Shown in pieces: positions 42,632 through 51,793 of a stretch of DNA of 64,000 nt. This DNA is from DATHAP01 sp963762865 (lineage in GTDB: Bacteria > Actinomycetota > Actinomycetes > JACCUZ01), in contig CAVXNC010000024.1 in NCBI GenBank assembly GCA_963762865.1, positions 62,001 through 126,000 on the forward strand, read 5' to 3'. The stretch's first letter is position 1, and every line of letters starts with the position of its first letter. Both the position numbers and the translations under genes were made by a program. Under the pieces are notes generated by a model. The model was not told the DNA's origin, did not search any database, and saw nothing but the letters and a program-made list of their open reading frames with translations.

Positions 42632-43056
42632 AGCCGCGAGAGCGTCGCGTCGTCCCGCTCACCGCCGAAGTACTTGTCCAGGACCTGCCCGTAGACCGGC
42701 TCGTCCGGGTCGGCGGCGTCGAAGAGCGTCATCGACGACCGCAGCTTCACCGCGTCGATCGAGCCCAGCACAGCGACCGCGTCATCCCCCGGCAGGTCGG
42801 CCAGAGCCTGCGCCGCCGCCACCAGCCGCGGACCGAGCACCGGGTGCGCGACGTACGCCCTCGCTTCGGCGAGCCCGCGCACGCCGAAGAACTGCGACGT
42901 CGGCGACATCCCGAGACCCTCGACCTGCGGGAAGACGAACCAGATCCAGTGCCCGCGCTTGGAGCCGGCTCTCAGCTCGGCGATCGCTGAGTCGTAGGTG
43001 CGCCCGGCGTCCTGCGCGTCGACGAAGCGCGCCAGGTCGAAGGCCTCAGCCGACAC
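42628..43056 (-). CDS. DUF1810-family protein
   Basis: A 142-residue protein: FDLARFVDAQDAGRTYDSAI, ELRAGSKRGHWIWFVFPQVE and GLAEARAYVAHPVLGPRLVA are the DUF1810 signature. The gene overlaps the ccsB stop by 11 bases and may be the last cistron of the heme/cytochrome run, though its role there is not evident. The family is found widely and its function is not established. Confidence 0.88.
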   Translation of the reverse strand: MSAEAFDLARFVDAQDAGRTYDSAIAELRAGSKRGHWIWFVFPQVEGLGMSPTSQFFGVRGLAEARAYVAHPVLGPRLVAAAQALADLPGDDAVAVLGSIDAVKLRSSMTLFDAADPDEPVYGQVLDKYFGGERDDATLSRL

Positions 43057-44038
43057 CGGCGTAGGAGTGGAAGCCGACCAGCCAGATGTTCACGACGAGG
43101 TAGTTGAAGAGGAAGGTGCCGTAGGCGACCAGCGCGATGTAGGCGGCCTTGCGGCCCTTCCAGCCGGCGGTGGCGCGCGCGTGCAGGTAGAGGGTGAGGA
43201 CCATCCAGGTGATGAACGCCCACGTCTCCTTGGGGTCCCATCCCCAGTAGCGGCCCCACGCGTTCTCCGCCCAGATCGCGCCGGCGATGACGGCGAAGGT
43301 CCAGATCGGGTAGGCGAAGGCGTGCATCCGGTAGGAGGCCCGGTCCAGGACCGCTGCCGTCGGCAGCCGGTCGAAGAAGCTCGCCGGCCGGTCCTGACCG
43401 CGGGCCTCGAGCCGGTCCTGCACGAGGAAGCACACCGTCTGCGCGAAGCCGATCGTCAGCAGCCCCGACGCGATGATCGCGGCCGACACGTGGATGACCA
43501 GCCACACCGACTTCAGCGCCGGCACCAGCTGCGCCGACTCGGTGTAGAGCACCGACACGGCGAGGCCGAGCGTCAGCAGCACGGGCAGGATCACGAAGGT
43601 GCCGAGGTAGCGGATCTCCTGGCGGCGCAGCAGCACCAGGAAGACGCCGGTGACGGCCAGCGCACCGGTCACCGAGAACTCGAACATGTTGCCCCACGGC
43701 GCGCGGTCCGCCGACATGCCGCGGGTGACGACCGCGCCGAGGTGGAGCAGGAAGGCCAGGACGGTGAGGCTCACTGCGATGCGCCCGACGCGGTCCGATC
43801 GCGACGAGCGGTCCGCGACGCTGGTCTCGTCCGGCGCCGGTGCGACGTACGTCGTCGAGGAGCCGCCGCCACCCACCGTCGCCAGTCGATGTTCCTCGAG
43901 GTGGTCTGCACGACGCCCGTCGCGGACCGGCCGGGAGAAGGCGAGCTCGGCGGCGAAGAAGTACATCGCCAGCGCGTAGACCGCCATCGCCGAGTAGAGC
44001 AGGTTGTTGCTGAGCCCGGCGAGCTCGGCACTCGTCAC
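43046..44038 (-). CDS. ccsB: Cytochrome c biogenesis protein CcsB (heme handling)
   Basis: A 330-residue, multi-span membrane protein of System II cytochrome c maturation that, with ResB, delivers heme to apocytochrome. The tryptophan-rich WWD-like segment WAENAWGRYWGWDPKETWAF (about 265-285) is the heme-handling motif, with conserved His residues in flanking helices (LLHLGAVV, VIHVSAAI). About eight membrane helices, with a long loop near residues 40-75. Start ATG 44038 overlaps the resB stop by 4 bases. Confidence 0.95.
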   Translation of the reverse strand: MTSAELAGLSNNLLYSAMAVYALAMYFFAAELAFSRPVRDGRRADHLEEHRLATVGGGGSSTTYVAPAPDETSVADRSSRSDRVGRIAVSLTVLAFLLHLGAVVTRGMSADRAPWGNMFEFSVTGALAVTGVFLVLLRRQEIRYLGTFVILPVLLTLGLAVSVLYTESAQLVPALKSVWLVIHVSAAIIASGLLTIGFAQTVCFLVQDRLEARGQDRPASFFDRLPTAAVLDRASYRMHAFAYPIWTFAVIAGAIWAENAWGRYWGWDPKETWAFITWMVLTLYLHARATAGWKGRKAAYIALVAYGTFLFNYLVVNIWLVGFHSYAGVG

Positions 44039-45642
44039 GTCGTTCTCCCGTCCGCGGTCCCGCGACCCATCCGATCCGCGAGGCCGGCGACCTCGTCGGT
44101 CAGCGCCTCGTGGGCCTCTCCCTCGGCACGGGACAGGCCCGCGACCTCGACGAGCGTACGCCCGTCATCAGCGACCGAGGCCCGGACCCAGACGCGGCGC
44201 CGGCGCACGAAGAGCGACAGCATCAGACCCGCCAGGGCGAGCACCGCGGAGGCAAGTGCGGGGCCGGTGCCGGGGTTGTGCGCGACCTGCAGCGACGCCC
44301 ACCTGCGGACGCCCTCGAAGGTGATGGAGCTGCCGTCGGCCAGCGTCATCGTGCGGCCCGGGGCCAGCGACTGGGCCAGCGGTTGGCCGCTCTGGCCCAT
44401 GACCTGGGTGAGCTCGGACTTGTCGAGGGAGTAGACCGACTGCGGGGTGCCGTCGTCGAGACCGAGGTCGCCGGTCCAGGCGGTGAGGACGGCGCGCGGC
44501 AACCGGAGGCCGGGGAAGACCGAGATCGGCCCGGCCTGCGGGTCGAAGGCCGCGGACGGCAGGAAGAAGCCCTCGAAGCCGAGCTGGTCTGGCTGCGCGC
44601 TCGGCGCCTTCACGACACCGCGCGACGCCATGTTGCCGTCGCGAGGCAGGAAGGGCACCGGGCCGGAGGTGACGACGGCGCCGGTCGAGTCGCGCACGGT
44701 GAACACCGGGGCGTAGCCGTTGCCGAGCAGGAACACCTTGGTGCCGTCGATCACCAGCGGGTGGTTGACGCGCAGCAGGCCGTCGCGCTCGGCGGCGTCG
44801 GGGGACGAGCGGTAGGTCACCCGGGCGCGGAAGTCTCGTGGGGCGCCGCGCTGGTCGCCGTCCTGCTGGTAGCGCACCGCAAGGTCGTCCAGGTGGAAGG
44901 TGAAGGGGACGAGCGACGAGTCGCGGAAGAACGCGCCACCGGCGAAGGTGTCGTAGGCGGTCGGCGTGTTGGCGAAGCCGCGGCCTTCGACGACGAGCAC
45001 GTTGGCCTTGAAGCCGAAGAGGCTGCCCAGCGCGACACCGACGAGCAGCAGCAGCAGCGCGAGGTGGAAGACCAGGTTGCCGGTCTCGCGCCAGTGGCCG
45101 CGCTCGGCGGCGACCGATCCCTCGTGGGCGTCGACGCGGAAGCGGTCCGCACGCAGCACCTCCCGAGCGCGGTCCAGGACGTCCGACGGTGACTCGTCGG
45201 TCGACCAGGACTGGTGAACCGGCAGCCGCGTCAGGTTCCGCGGAGTCACCGGCGGGCGGGCGCGCACCGCTGCCCAGTGCACCCGGCTGCGCGGCAGCAC
45301 GCAGCCCACCAGCGACACGAAGAGCAGCAGGTAGATCGCCGCGAACCACGGCGCCGAGTAGACCTCGTAGAGCGAGAACCGCTCGTACCACGGCGACAGC
45401 GTCGGGTGCTGCGCCGCGAACTGCTGCACCCGCAGCGGGTCCACGCTGCGCTGCGGCACCAGCGACCCGGGCAGCGCCGCCAGCGTCAGCAGGAAGAGCA
45501 GCACCAACGCGGTGCGCATCGAGGTGAGCTGGCGCCACGCCCAGCGGGCCAGCTCCAGGGGCCGCAGCTCCGACGGCAGCGATGGCGACGGGCGCTGCTC
45601 GCCGCCGGTCCGCTCGGGCGCCTGGTCCACCTGGTCGACCAT
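44035..45642 (-). CDS. resB: Cytochrome c biogenesis protein ResB
   Basis: A 535-residue System II protein with the ResB layout: LARWAWRQLTSMRTALVLLFL as the first helix (about 30-50), a second near 105-125, a third near 195-215, a large extracytoplasmic domain (about 220-455) and one C-terminal helix (ALASAVLALAGLMLSLFVRR). It partners CcsB to present reduced heme. Start ATG 45642 lies 3 bases from the ccdA stop. Confidence 0.95.
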   Translation of the reverse strand: MVDQVDQAPERTGGEQRPSPSLPSELRPLELARWAWRQLTSMRTALVLLFLLTLAALPGSLVPQRSVDPLRVQQFAAQHPTLSPWYERFSLYEVYSAPWFAAIYLLLFVSLVGCVLPRSRVHWAAVRARPPVTPRNLTRLPVHQSWSTDESPSDVLDRAREVLRADRFRVDAHEGSVAAERGHWRETGNLVFHLALLLLLVGVALGSLFGFKANVLVVEGRGFANTPTAYDTFAGGAFFRDSSLVPFTFHLDDLAVRYQQDGDQRGAPRDFRARVTYRSSPDAAERDGLLRVNHPLVIDGTKVFLLGNGYAPVFTVRDSTGAVVTSGPVPFLPRDGNMASRGVVKAPSAQPDQLGFEGFFLPSAAFDPQAGPISVFPGLRLPRAVLTAWTGDLGLDDGTPQSVYSLDKSELTQVMGQSGQPLAQSLAPGRTMTLADGSSITFEGVRRWASLQVAHNPGTGPALASAVLALAGLMLSLFVRRRRVWVRASVADDGRTLVEVAGLSRAEGEAHEALTDEVAGLADRMGRGTADGRTT

Positions 45643-45645
45643 CGC

Positions 45646-46461
45646 TCAGACCGCCGGGGTGAAGCCGTTGACCCACACCTGCATCTGCACGGTGAGCTCG
45701 CCCCACAGCCCGGTCACGAGCAGCACCCCGATCGCGACGAGCATCCCCCCGCCGACACGCAGGATCGCCAGCTGGTGCCGGCGAAACCAGCCGAAGGCGG
45801 ACATCGCCCGACTGAAGGCCAGCGCGGTCAGCAGGAAGGGCAGCCCGAGGCCGAGGCAGTAGGCGACGGCGAGCACCCCGCCGCGCAGCGCGGTGCCGCT
45901 GTCGAGGCCGAGCGCCATCACCGCGCCGAGCGTCGGGCCGACGCACGGTGTCCAGCCGAGACCGAAGAGCACGCCCAGCAGCGGCGCACCGGCCAGCCCG
46001 ACCGCTGGTCTGGAGTGCGGTCTCACCTCGCGCTGCAGCACCGACAACCCCGGCAGCAGACCAGCGAAGGCCAGACCCAGCACGATCGTCAGGGTCCCGA
46101 GCACGATCTGCAGCGGCCGTTCCTGCTCGAGCAGGAAGGTGCCCACCCCGCCGATCAGCACACCGGCGCTGACGAAGACGACCGTGAAGCCGGCCACGAA
46201 GAGCGACGCCCCGGCCAGCAGCCGCCACCGCCTCGTCGCCGCCTCGTCGAACACCTCCGCCGCACTCAGTCCCGTGACGTAGGTCAGGTAGCCGGGCACC
46301 AACGGCAGCACGCAGGGCGACAGGAAGGACACCAGGCCGGCCGCGGCGGCCAGCGGTAGCGCCAGCAACAGCGATCCGTCGGTGACCGTGCCGTCGATGC
46401 TCAGGGCGACCCGCGCCAGCGCGGCGACGCCGCTGGCCACGTCGACCGCGAGGGCGCTCAT
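45646..46461 (-). CDS. ccdA: CcdA-type thiol-disulfide membrane protein
   Basis: A 271-residue six-helix DsbD-gamma/CcdA-family protein that moves reducing equivalents across the membrane to keep apocytochrome c and ResA reduced. Two conserved Cys in opposite positions are visible: SFLSPCVLPLVPGYLTY (N-terminal half) and GLGWTPCVGPTLGAVMA (second half), each followed by Pro or Gly as in CcdA. The ATG 46461 overlaps the resA stop by 4 bases. Confidence 0.94.
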   Translation of the reverse strand: MSALAVDVASGVAALARVALSIDGTVTDGSLLLALPLAAAAGLVSFLSPCVLPLVPGYLTYVTGLSAAEVFDEAATRRWRLLAGASLFVAGFTVVFVSAGVLIGGVGTFLLEQERPLQIVLGTLTIVLGLAFAGLLPGLSVLQREVRPHSRPAVGLAGAPLLGVLFGLGWTPCVGPTLGAVMALGLDSGTALRGGVLAVAYCLGLGLPFLLTALAFSRAMSAFGWFRRHQLAILRVGGGMLVAIGVLLVTGLWGELTVQMQVWVNGFTPAV

Positions 46462-47087
46462 GCCGGACGCTCCCCCAGCGCGTCCGACACCAGTGCCCGA
46501 AGCGTCGACGCCCGGACCTGCCCGAGCACCCGCGCAGCCATGCGCCCCTGCCGGTCGAGGACCAGCGTGCTCGGGACGGCGCGCGGGTTCAAGGTGCCGC
46601 GCAGCTGCAGCAGGGTCTCCCCGGACGGGTCGTCGATGCTCGGGTAGGTGCTGCCGAAGCGCTTCTCATGTGCCCGGGCCGAGTCGACGTTGTCGCGGAA
46701 GTCGATGCCGACGAACTGCACACCCTTGGGCTCGGACTGCTCCCACACCTGCTGCAGCGCCGGCGCCTCGGCGATGCACGGCGGGCACCACGAGCCCCAC
46801 ACGTTGACGACCACGACCTGGCCCCGGTAGTCGGCGACGTCGAAGCGCTCCCCGTCCAGGGTGCGCCCGGTGAGGGCGACCGGATCCTCGCGGTCGGCCG
46901 CGGCCACCTCCTTGATGGTGCCCTGCCCGGCGATGTAGCCCTGCCCGGCCACCGACTGCCCGGTGTCGGCCGTGCAGCCGGACATCAGCCCGCCGCCCAG
47001 CACGAGCGCCGCGAGCACCACGAGCCCCGGGTGAACGACAGCGGCGGCACCAGCCCGGGGGAGCCGTCGGCGAGCGGGTCGGTGCAT
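46458..47087 (-). CDS. resA: ResA/TlpA-type thioredoxin lipoprotein
   Basis: A 209-residue thiol-disulfide oxidoreductase that reduces the CXXCH Cys of apocytochrome c. The lipobox LMSGC (Cys38) follows a hydrophobic stretch; the thioredoxin domain has the WCPPC active site (Cys101, Cys104) and later LNPRAVPSTLVLDRQG with the cis-Pro. Start ATG 47087 shares one base with the preceding phosphatase stop. The frame is open much further upstream, but that part is antisense shadow. Confidence 0.93.
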   Translation of the reverse strand: MHRPARRRLPRAGAAAVVHPGLVVLAALVLGGGLMSGCTADTGQSVAGQGYIAGQGTIKEVAAADREDPVALTGRTLDGERFDVADYRGQVVVVNVWGSWCPPCIAEAPALQQVWEQSEPKGVQFVGIDFRDNVDSARAHEKRFGSTYPSIDDPSGETLLQLRGTLNPRAVPSTLVLDRQGRMAARVLGQVRASTLRALVSDALGERPA

Positions 47088-47785
47088 CAGGCCCCGGCGA
47101 CGAACTTCTTGCCGGAGGCGACCGGTGCGGGCAGCAGGTCCCGGGCCGGCTCCTCGTAGGACACCGTCACGAGGTCGTCGCCGACGTACGTGAAGGAGGT
47201 CAGGGACGCCAGCGCGCACTGGCGCTTGCGCGGGTCGTGCCAGAGCCGTCGGCCGGTCGCGAAAGACCGCGCTGTCCAGATCGGCAGCTGGTGGCTCACG
47301 CACAGCGCCTCGTGACCGCGCGCCGCGTCGCGTGCAGTGGCGATCGCGCCCAGCATCCGCTCGGCGATCTGGGTGTAGGGCTCGCCCCACGACGGCCGCA
47401 GCGGGTTGCGCAGGTGCACCCAGTGGACCGGCCGACGCAGCGAGCCGTCGCCGACGCCGAAGGTCTTGCCCTCGAAGACGTTGCCCGCCTCGATCAGCCG
47501 CGCGTCGGTGTCGACCCCGAGACCGAGCTCGGTAGCGGTCGGTGCCGCCGTCTCCTGTGCGCGCTCCAACGGCGACGAGACGACGTGCGTCACGTCCGAG
47601 CCGGCCAGGTGCTCGGCGATCCGCTCGGCCATCGCGCGGCCGAGGTCGGACAGGTGGAAGCCCGGCAGCCGGCCATAGAGGATGCCGCTCGGGTTGTGCA
47701 CCTCGCCGTGGCGCAGCACGTGCACCGTCGTCGTCACCTCGGACGTCGGCTGCGACCCGACGCCGGGCTCGGTCGGTTCGGTCAC
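47087..47785 (-). CDS. Histidine phosphatase (phosphoglycerate-mutase-like)
   Basis: A 232-residue member of the histidine phosphatase superfamily: VHVLRHGEVHNPSGILYGRL (RHG catalytic His), HVVSSPLERAQETA and LCVSHQLPIW (second His). Sequence between res and hem genes in actinobacteria is commonly a protein of this kind, annotated as phosphoglycerate mutase, but its substrate is unproven and it is not the glycolytic enzyme by length. Start GTG 47785 overlaps the hemL stop by 4 bases. Confidence 0.9.
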   Translation of the reverse strand: MTEPTEPGVGSQPTSEVTTTVHVLRHGEVHNPSGILYGRLPGFHLSDLGRAMAERIAEHLAGSDVTHVVSSPLERAQETAAPTATELGLGVDTDARLIEAGNVFEGKTFGVGDGSLRRPVHWVHLRNPLRPSWGEPYTQIAERMLGAIATARDAARGHEALCVSHQLPIWTARSFATGRRLWHDPRKRQCALASLTSFTYVGDDLVTVSYEEPARDLLPAPVASGKKFVAGA

Positions 47786-49122
47786 GGGGAGTCCTCCGGT
47801 GGGCTGGCCTGAGCCGCGGCGCGGGCTGCGGCCGGCAGGGCATCGACGACCCGCGAGACGGCGTCGTCGTCGTGGGCGGCGGACAGGAACCAGGACTCGA
47901 AGGCCGACGGCGGCAGGTAGACCCCGGCGTCGAGCATCGAGTGGAAGAAGGCGGCGTAGCGGAAGACGTCCTGCTTGCGCGCGCCCTCGTAGTCGGTGAC
48001 CGGCTGCCCGGCCGCCGAGGGATCGCTGAAGAAGATGGAGAACATGCTGCCCGCGTGCTGCAGCCGGTGCGCCACGCCGGCGGCCGACAGCGCCTCGCTG
48101 GTCAGCGCGGCCAGCTCGACGGCGACCTTGTCGACGCGCACGTAGACGCTCTCGTCGGCCGCCCGCAGCGTCGCGAGGCCGGCGGCGGTCGCGACCGGGT
48201 TCCCCGACAGCGTGCCCGCCTGGTAGACCGGCCCGGCGGGCGCCAGCCGGCCCATCACGTCGGCGCGACCGCCGAAGGCCGCGGCCGGGAAGCCGCCGCC
48301 CATCACCTTGCCGAAGGTCATCAGGTCCGGCCGCACGCCCTCGAGCCCGAACCAGCCGGCGGGCGAGACGCGGAAGCCGGTCATCACCTCGTCGCTGACG
48401 AAGAGCGCGCCGTCGGCCCGGCACAGCTCAGCGAGCCCGGCGTTGAAGCCCGGCTCCGGCGGGACGACACCCATGTTGCCCGCAGCCGCCTCGGTGATGA
48501 CCGCGGCGATGTCCCCGTCGTACGTCGCGAAGGCGGCCTCGACGGCGGCCAGGTCGTTGTAGGGCACGACGACGGTGTCCGCGGCCGAGGCACCCGTCAC
48601 GCCAGGGGTGTCCGGCAGGCCGAGCGTCGCGACGCCAGACCCGGCCGCGGCGAGCAGCGAGTCGACGTGCCCGTGGTAGCAGCCGGCGAACTTCACGATC
48701 TTGCTGCGGCCGGTGAAGCCGCGCGCCAGCCGGATCGCCGACATCGTCGCCTCGGTGCCGCTGGACACCAGCCGCACCTGCTCGACCGGCTCGACGCGGT
48801 GCACGATCTCCTCGGCGAGCTCGACCTCGCCCTGGGTCGGCGTTCCGAACGACGTGCCACGCGCGACCGCGGCCTGCACGGCATCGACGACCGCCGGGTG
48901 CGCGTGCCCGAGCAGCAGTGGTCCCCACGAGCAGACCAGGTCGACGTACTCCCGGCCGTCGGCGTCGACCAGGTACGGGCCGCGGCCGGACGCCATGAAG
49001 CGCGGGGTGCCGCCGACAGCGCGGAAGGCGCGCACCGGCGAGTTGACCCCGCCGGGTGTCACGGCCAGCGCGCGGGCGAGCAGGGCCTCCGACGCGGGCG
49101 CCGGGCTGCGCGTGCCGGTCAC
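47782..49122 (-). CDS. hemL: Glutamate-1-semialdehyde 2,1-aminomutase
   Basis: A PLP enzyme converting glutamate-1-semialdehyde to 5-aminolevulinate in the C5 heme pathway. The PLP-binding Lys is in DLMTFGKVMGGGFPAAAFGG; SSGTEATMSAIRLARGFTGR and FAGCYHGHVDSLL are class III aminotransferase motifs; the N-terminus TPGGVNSPVRAF is typical of GSA-AM. 446 residues. The start is GTG 49122, in a 4-base overlap with the hemB stop. Confidence 0.96.
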   Translation of the reverse strand: MTGTRSPAPASEALLARALAVTPGGVNSPVRAFRAVGGTPRFMASGRGPYLVDADGREYVDLVCSWGPLLLGHAHPAVVDAVQAAVARGTSFGTPTQGEVELAEEIVHRVEPVEQVRLVSSGTEATMSAIRLARGFTGRSKIVKFAGCYHGHVDSLLAAAGSGVATLGLPDTPGVTGASAADTVVVPYNDLAAVEAAFATYDGDIAAVITEAAAGNMGVVPPEPGFNAGLAELCRADGALFVSDEVMTGFRVSPAGWFGLEGVRPDLMTFGKVMGGGFPAAAFGGRADVMGRLAPAGPVYQAGTLSGNPVATAAGLATLRAADESVYVRVDKVAVELAALTSEALSAAGVAHRLQHAGSMFSIFFSDPSAAGQPVTDYEGARKQDVFRYAAFFHSMLDAGVYLPPSAFESWFLSAAHDDDAVSRVVDALPAAARAAAQASPPEDSP

Positions 49123-50117
49123 GAGCCCGCCCGTCGCAGCAGGCCGGCGGCCTCGACCGCCCAGTAGGTCAGCACGATCCCGGCCCCGGCCCGGCGGATC
49201 GCGGTCAGCGTCTCGAGGATGGTCCGCTCGCGGTCCAGCCAGCCCTGTGCGAAGGCTGCCTCGGCCATCGCCAGCTCGCCGGACACCTGGTAGGCGGCGA
49301 CCGGCAGCCCGAGGTGCGCGGCCTCGTCGGCGACCCGGCGCAGCACGTCGAGGTAGGGCAGCGCGGGCTTCACCATCACGATGTCGGCACCCTCGGCGGC
49401 GTCGAGCGCCAGCTCGCGCAGTGCCTCGTCGAGGTTGGCCGGATCCTGCTGGTACGTCCGACGGTCGCCCTGCAGGGTCGACTCGACCGCGTCGCGGAAC
49501 GGGCCGTAGAACGCGGACGCGTACTTCGCGGTGTAGGCGAGCAGCGCGGTGTCGGTCTGCCGGTCGTCGTCCAGGGCCGACCGGACGACGCCGACCTGGC
49601 CGTCCATCATCCCGGAGAGCCCGAGCACGTGGGCGCCGGCCGCGGCCTGCGCGAGACCCATCTCGGCGTAGCGCACCAGCGTCGCGTCGTTGTCCACCGT
49701 GCCGTCGGCGGCCAGGACACCGCAGTGGCCGTGGTCGGTGAACTCGTCGAGGCACAGGTCGGCCATCACGACGGTGTCGTCGCCGACCTCGGCCACCACG
49801 TCACGGATAGCGACGTTGAGGATGCCGTCGTCGTCGGTCGCACCGGAGCCGGTCGCGTCGCGCGTCTCCGGCACGCCGAAGAGCATCAGCCCGCCGACCC
49901 CGGCCTGCACCGCCTCGACGGCTGCCTTGCGCAGCGAGTCGCGCGAGTGCTGCACGACGCCGGGCATCGACGCGATCGGCGCCGCCTCGGTCAGCCCCTC
50001 CTTGACGAAGAGCGGCAGCACCAGGTCGGCCGGCGACAGCCGGGTCTGCGCGACCAGGCTGCGCATCGCCGCGGTCCGCCGCAGCCGGCGCGGCCGGCCG
50101 CCGGGGAAGCCGCTCAC
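49119..50117 (-). CDS. hemB: Delta-aminolevulinic acid dehydratase (porphobilinogen synthase)
   Basis: A 332-residue TIM-barrel enzyme condensing two 5-aminolevulinates. Schiff-base Lys in MVKPALPYLDVL; metal region DLCLDEFTDHGHCGVL; LVLPLFVKEGLTEAAPIASMPGV at the N-terminus. GTG start at 50117, two bases after the cobA/hemD stop. Normal family length. Confidence 0.96.
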   Translation of the reverse strand: MSGFPGGRPRRLRRTAAMRSLVAQTRLSPADLVLPLFVKEGLTEAAPIASMPGVVQHSRDSLRKAAVEAVQAGVGGLMLFGVPETRDATGSGATDDDGILNVAIRDVVAEVGDDTVVMADLCLDEFTDHGHCGVLAADGTVDNDATLVRYAEMGLAQAAAGAHVLGLSGMMDGQVGVVRSALDDDRQTDTALLAYTAKYASAFYGPFRDAVESTLQGDRRTYQQDPANLDEALRELALDAAEGADIVMVKPALPYLDVLRRVADEAAHLGLPVAAYQVSGELAMAEAAFAQGWLDRERTILETLTAIRRAGAGIVLTYWAVEAAGLLRRAGS

Positions 50118-50119
50118 CG

Positions 50120-51793
50120 TCAGGTGGCCTTCCGGCGGGCTGTGCTGCGCTTCTGCGACGGCCGCAGCACGGGCTCGCCGGCCGCGTCCGCGGTCGACCG
50201 GGCCAGTGCGCCGTACTCAGCGAGTGCCGTCGAGAGGTCGGCCACCGACGGGCTCGGTGCGAGCACGTCGACCCGCAGACCGTGCTCCTCCGCCGTCTTG
50301 GCGGTAGCCGGCCCGATGCAGGCGATGACCGTCGAGGAGTGCGGCTTGCCGGCGATGCCGACCAGGTTGCGCACCGTCGAGGACGAGGTGAAGACGACCG
50401 CGTCGTAGCCACCGGACTTGATTGCCTCACGGATCGGCGCGGCGGGCGGCGCGGCGCGCACGGTCCGGTAGGCCGTGACGTCGTCGACCTCCCAGCCGCG
50501 CTCGACCAGGCCGGCCACCAGGTTCTCGGTGGCGATGTCGGCGCGCGGCAGGAAGACCCGGTCGATCGGGTCGAAGACCGCGTCGAAGGGCGGCCAGTCC
50601 TCCAGGAGCCCGGCCGCGGACTGCTCGCCGCTGGGGACCAGGTCGGGCTTGATGCCCCACGCGAGGAGGTCTGCTGCGGTCTGCTCGCCCACCGCGGCGA
50701 CCTTGATGCCGGCGAAGGCACGGGCGTCGAGGCCGTACTCCTCGAACCGCTCGCGCACCGCCTTGACGGCGTTGCGGGAGGTGAAGGCGACCCACTCGTA
50801 GCGGCCGGTGACCAGGCCCTTGATCGCCCGCTCCATCTGCTGCGGGGTGCGGGGCGGCTCGACCGCGATGGTCGGCACCTCCTCGGGCACCGCTCCGTAG
50901 GTGCGCAGCCGGTCGGAGAGGAGGCCGGCCTGCTCCTTGGTCCGCGGCACGAGGACGCGCCAGCCGAAGAGCGGCTTGGTCTCGAACCAGGACAGCTGCT
51001 CGCGCAGCGGCACGGTGTCGCCGACGACGGTGATGGTCGGCGGTGCGAGCTTGGCGGCCTTCACGTCCGCGGCGATCCGCTCGAGGGTCGAGGTGACCGT
51101 GCGCTGCGAGGTGGTCGTGCCGAGCTGCGTCATGGCGACCGGGGTCTCCGGTGACCGACCGGCGGCGATGAGTGCCTTGGCGACGTCACCGATGACCTTC
51201 GTGGCGGAGAGCAGCACGAGGGTCGAGGTGCCCAGACCGAGGGAGGCCCAGTCGACGCTGCCCTCGGAGACGTTGACGACGCGCACCTCGCGGTGCTTGG
51301 CCGAGGTCAGCGGGATGCCCGCGTAGCCCGGCACGGAGGTGATCGACGGGACGCCCGGCACGACCTCGAAGGGGATGCCGGCCTTGGCGCAACCGGTCGC
51401 CTCCTCGGAGCCGGTCGCGAAGAGGAAGGGGTCGCCGTCGAGCAGCCGGACCACGGAGCCGCCGGACTTGGCGGCCTTGACCACCAGGCGGGCGCGCACG
51501 GCGTGGCTCAGCGGCTGGCCGTCGTCGCCGAGCGAGCCGTCGACGACCTCGACGTCCTCGCGGCAGAACCGCCGGACGAAGGCCTCGTCCTGCGACTCGG
51601 TGACCACGATGTCTGCCTTGCCGAGCAGCTCGACGGCACGCACGGTCAGCAGGTCGGGGTCGCCGGGGCCAGCGCCGACGAAGGCGACCGAGCCCAGGGG
51701 CTTGGCCGGCTTGCTGCTCGCGGGCTTCGTCGCCCGCGAGCTGCTCGCCGCGGTCTTCTTCTTGGCGGGGTCGGTCTTCTTGGGGCCGGTCAC
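50120..51793 (-). CDS. hemD: Bifunctional uroporphyrinogen-III C-methyltransferase / uroporphyrinogen-III synthase (CobA-HemD fusion)
   Basis: A 557-residue fusion. After a Lys/Ala/Ser-rich 33-residue N-terminus, residues about 35-270 form the SUMT (CobA) domain: VAFVGAGPGDPDLLTVRAVELL, DGDPFLFATGSEEA, VPGVPSITSVPGYAGIPLT. Residues about 275-530 form the HemD domain: GWRVLVPRTKEQAGLLSDRL and VAFTSRNAVKAVRERF, ending TVIACIGPATAKTAEEHGLRV. The fusion couples uroporphyrinogen III formation with the branch to siroheme and cobalamin and is common in actinomycetes. GTG start at 51793 overlaps the hemC stop by 4 bases. Confidence 0.95.
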   Translation of the reverse strand: MTGPKKTDPAKKKTAASSSRATKPASSKPAKPLGSVAFVGAGPGDPDLLTVRAVELLGKADIVVTESQDEAFVRRFCREDVEVVDGSLGDDGQPLSHAVRARLVVKAAKSGGSVVRLLDGDPFLFATGSEEATGCAKAGIPFEVVPGVPSITSVPGYAGIPLTSAKHREVRVVNVSEGSVDWASLGLGTSTLVLLSATKVIGDVAKALIAAGRSPETPVAMTQLGTTTSQRTVTSTLERIAADVKAAKLAPPTITVVGDTVPLREQLSWFETKPLFGWRVLVPRTKEQAGLLSDRLRTYGAVPEEVPTIAVEPPRTPQQMERAIKGLVTGRYEWVAFTSRNAVKAVRERFEEYGLDARAFAGIKVAAVGEQTAADLLAWGIKPDLVPSGEQSAAGLLEDWPPFDAVFDPIDRVFLPRADIATENLVAGLVERGWEVDDVTAYRTVRAAPPAAPIREAIKSGGYDAVVFTSSSTVRNLVGIAGKPHSSTVIACIGPATAKTAEEHGLRVDVLAPSPSVADLSTALAEYGALARSTADAAGEPVLRPSQKRSTARRKAT